Source: Muribaculaceae bacterium
GTDB lineage: Bacteria; Bacteroidota; Bacteroidia; Bacteroidales; Muribaculaceae
Assembly: GCA_017935045.1 (NCBI GenBank)
Contig: JAGBIJ010000020.1
Location: forward strand, 1-64,000
DNA length: 64,000 nt
Reading direction: 5' to 3'
Shown here: positions 63,175 through 64,000 of the stretch, one piece after another
Layout: every line of letters begins with the position of its first letter
How positions within the stretch are numbered: the first letter of the stretch is position 1
The notes under the pieces: generated by a model
Seen by the model: the letters and a program-made list of their open reading frames with translations, nothing else
Told to the model about the DNA's origin: nothing
Database searches by the model: none
Made by a program: the position numbers and the translations under genes

Positions 63175-64000
63175 GACTCTACCTGCTCGCCTACGAGCTT
63201 TATCAATGTGGCGGCCAGCTTATCCAGCTGCGCGTCGCTCACGGCCATATACGGCGGCATTATATATGCGTTATGACCGAAGGGGCGTATCCATACGCCC
63301 TCCTCTACGCAGCGTTTCTGAAACGATGCGAGATCTACCTCGCGCTCCATCTCTATCACGCCTATTCCGCCCAATACTCTTACATCTCTCACACCCTTCA
63401 GCTCCCGGGCGGGTGCGAGCAACTCCTTAAGGCGCGATTCCACGTGAGCCACTTTCTGCCGCCAGCCACCCTCCAGCAACATCCTTGTGCTTTTGAGCGC
63501 CAGTGCGCAAGCCAGCGGATTGCCCATGAACGTAGGGCCGTGCATCATCACGCCGGCATCGCCTGACGATATCATGTCGGCTACCTTGGCCGACGTTGCA
63601 ACGGCGCTGAACGTCATATAGCCGGCCGTCAGACTCTTGCCTATAGTCATAATGTCTGGCTCCACACCGGCGTGTTCCCAGGCAAACAGCTTGCCCGTAC
63701 GGCCGAAGCCAGTAGCTATCTCATCGAATATCAGAAGAATACCATATTTATCACAGATAGCGCGCAACTCACGGAGATACTGAGGATGATAGAACCTCAT
63801 CCCGCCCGCGCCCTGCACTATCGGCTCCAGTATCACGCCGGCAAGCTCCGCATGATGCTGCTCTATCAGCTCGCGCATAGGCTTGAAATCCTCGGCGCGC
63901 CACTCCTCGTCGAAGCGGACCTGAGGCGACGGAGCAAAATATCTTATAGGCAAAGCGCCTCCGAAGACACCGTGCATACCCGTCACAGGGTCGCAGACAC
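63171..64000 (-). CDS. bioA: Adenosylmethionine-8-amino-7-oxononanoate aminotransferase, 5' end cut by window edge
   Basis: About 276 C-terminal residues are visible; the frame continues past base 64000 ([13 protein letters not shown]), and the GTG near 63986 is internal, not a start. Class III aminotransferase: [23 protein letters not shown] with the cofactor Asp, and the PLP Lys in [26 protein letters not shown] follows. It makes 7,8-diaminopelargonate with SAM as amino donor. First visible gene of the minus-strand biotin operon. Confidence 0.93.
   Translation of the reverse strand, partial: VCDPVTGMHGVFGGALPIRYFAPSPQVRFDEEWRAEDFKPMRELIEQHHAELAGVILEPIVQGAGGMRFYHPQYLRELRAICDKYGILLIFDEIATGFGRTGKLFAWEHAGVEPDIMTIGKSLTAGYMTFSAVATSAKVADMISSGDAGVMMHGPTFMGNPLACALALKSTRMLLEGGWRQKVAHVESRLKELLAPARELKGVRDVRVLGGIGVIEMEREVDLASFQKRCVEEGVWIRPFGHNAYIMPPYMAVSDAQLDKLAATLIKLVGEQVES

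Noticed and set aside
1..64000. CRISPR arrays, prophage, insertion sequences, rRNA operons
   Set aside because: No regularly spaced repeats, phage structural genes, transposases or rRNA signatures were found when reading through.

Overview
The window comes from the chromosome of a Bacteroidota bacterium, most likely a Bacteroidales gut commensal close to the Muribaculaceae. Pointers are: promoters of the TTG-(19-20 bp)-TAnnTTTGC type, weak or absent Shine-Dalgarno sequences, a one-promoter ExbB-ExbD-ExbD-TonB module, T9SS-like C-terminal tails, a fused BioG-BioC protein, ribosomal protein S16 with a long Ala/Lys/Glu tail, and DUF4494. Most of the window is ordinary core genome with tight operons, many 4-bp ATGA-type overlaps and clear hairpin terminators.

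Layout. 1-2.3 kb: the end of a large multi-Ig-like surface protein. 2.6-7.3 kb: a three-gene glycogen/alpha-glucan operon (debranching enzyme, GT4 synthase, GH57). 7.3-13.6 kb: ApbE, a DJ-1 family protein, a YihY membrane protein, RNase P RNA, a DUF308 protein, a cytidylate-kinase-like protein and a periplasmic cyclophilin. 13.6-13.95 kb: two head-to-head copies of a short palindromic interspersed repeat, with a third copy at 2.44-2.55 kb. 14-25.2 kb: DUF349 protein, WcaJ-type phosphosugar transferase, Sel1 protein, RmuC, outer-membrane patatin, split chromate transporter, FolC and an IMPACT protein. 25.4-27.7 kb: HU, a 29-residue mS38-like basic peptide and RNase E/G. 27.8-36.6 kb: DUF4494, PLPBP, sugar MFS transporter, transketolase, OmpA, tRNA-Glu, RF1 and PyrF. 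36.7-38.8 kb: a MurU-like nucleotidyltransferase and an AmgK-like kinase fused to a RapZ C-terminal domain (cell-wall sugar salvage). 39-44.2 kb: Pgk and the TonB energising operon.

44.2-50.5 kb is the accessory highlight. After an AT-rich stretch with a lone lipoprotein lies a compact RiPP-type natural product locus: a thioredoxin-fold protein lacking the resolving cysteine, two tandem short precursor peptides with nearly identical leaders ending in Gly-Gly and five-cysteine CxC cores, a radical SAM/SPASM enzyme, and a C39-peptidase ABC exporter. The parts fit together as precursor, modification, leader removal and export. It is my best candidate for an undescribed system.

50.6-57.5 kb: S16, an SDR enzyme, a small membrane protein, a PstS-like lipoprotein, a TPR protein and a second T9SS-tailed surface protein. 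57.7-64 kb: GlyA and a biotin region with bioD on the plus strand and bioA-bioF-bioGC on the minus strand; bioA runs off the window end. No IS element, prophage, CRISPR array or rRNA was seen. Functional calls rest on motif reading only; no database search was run.
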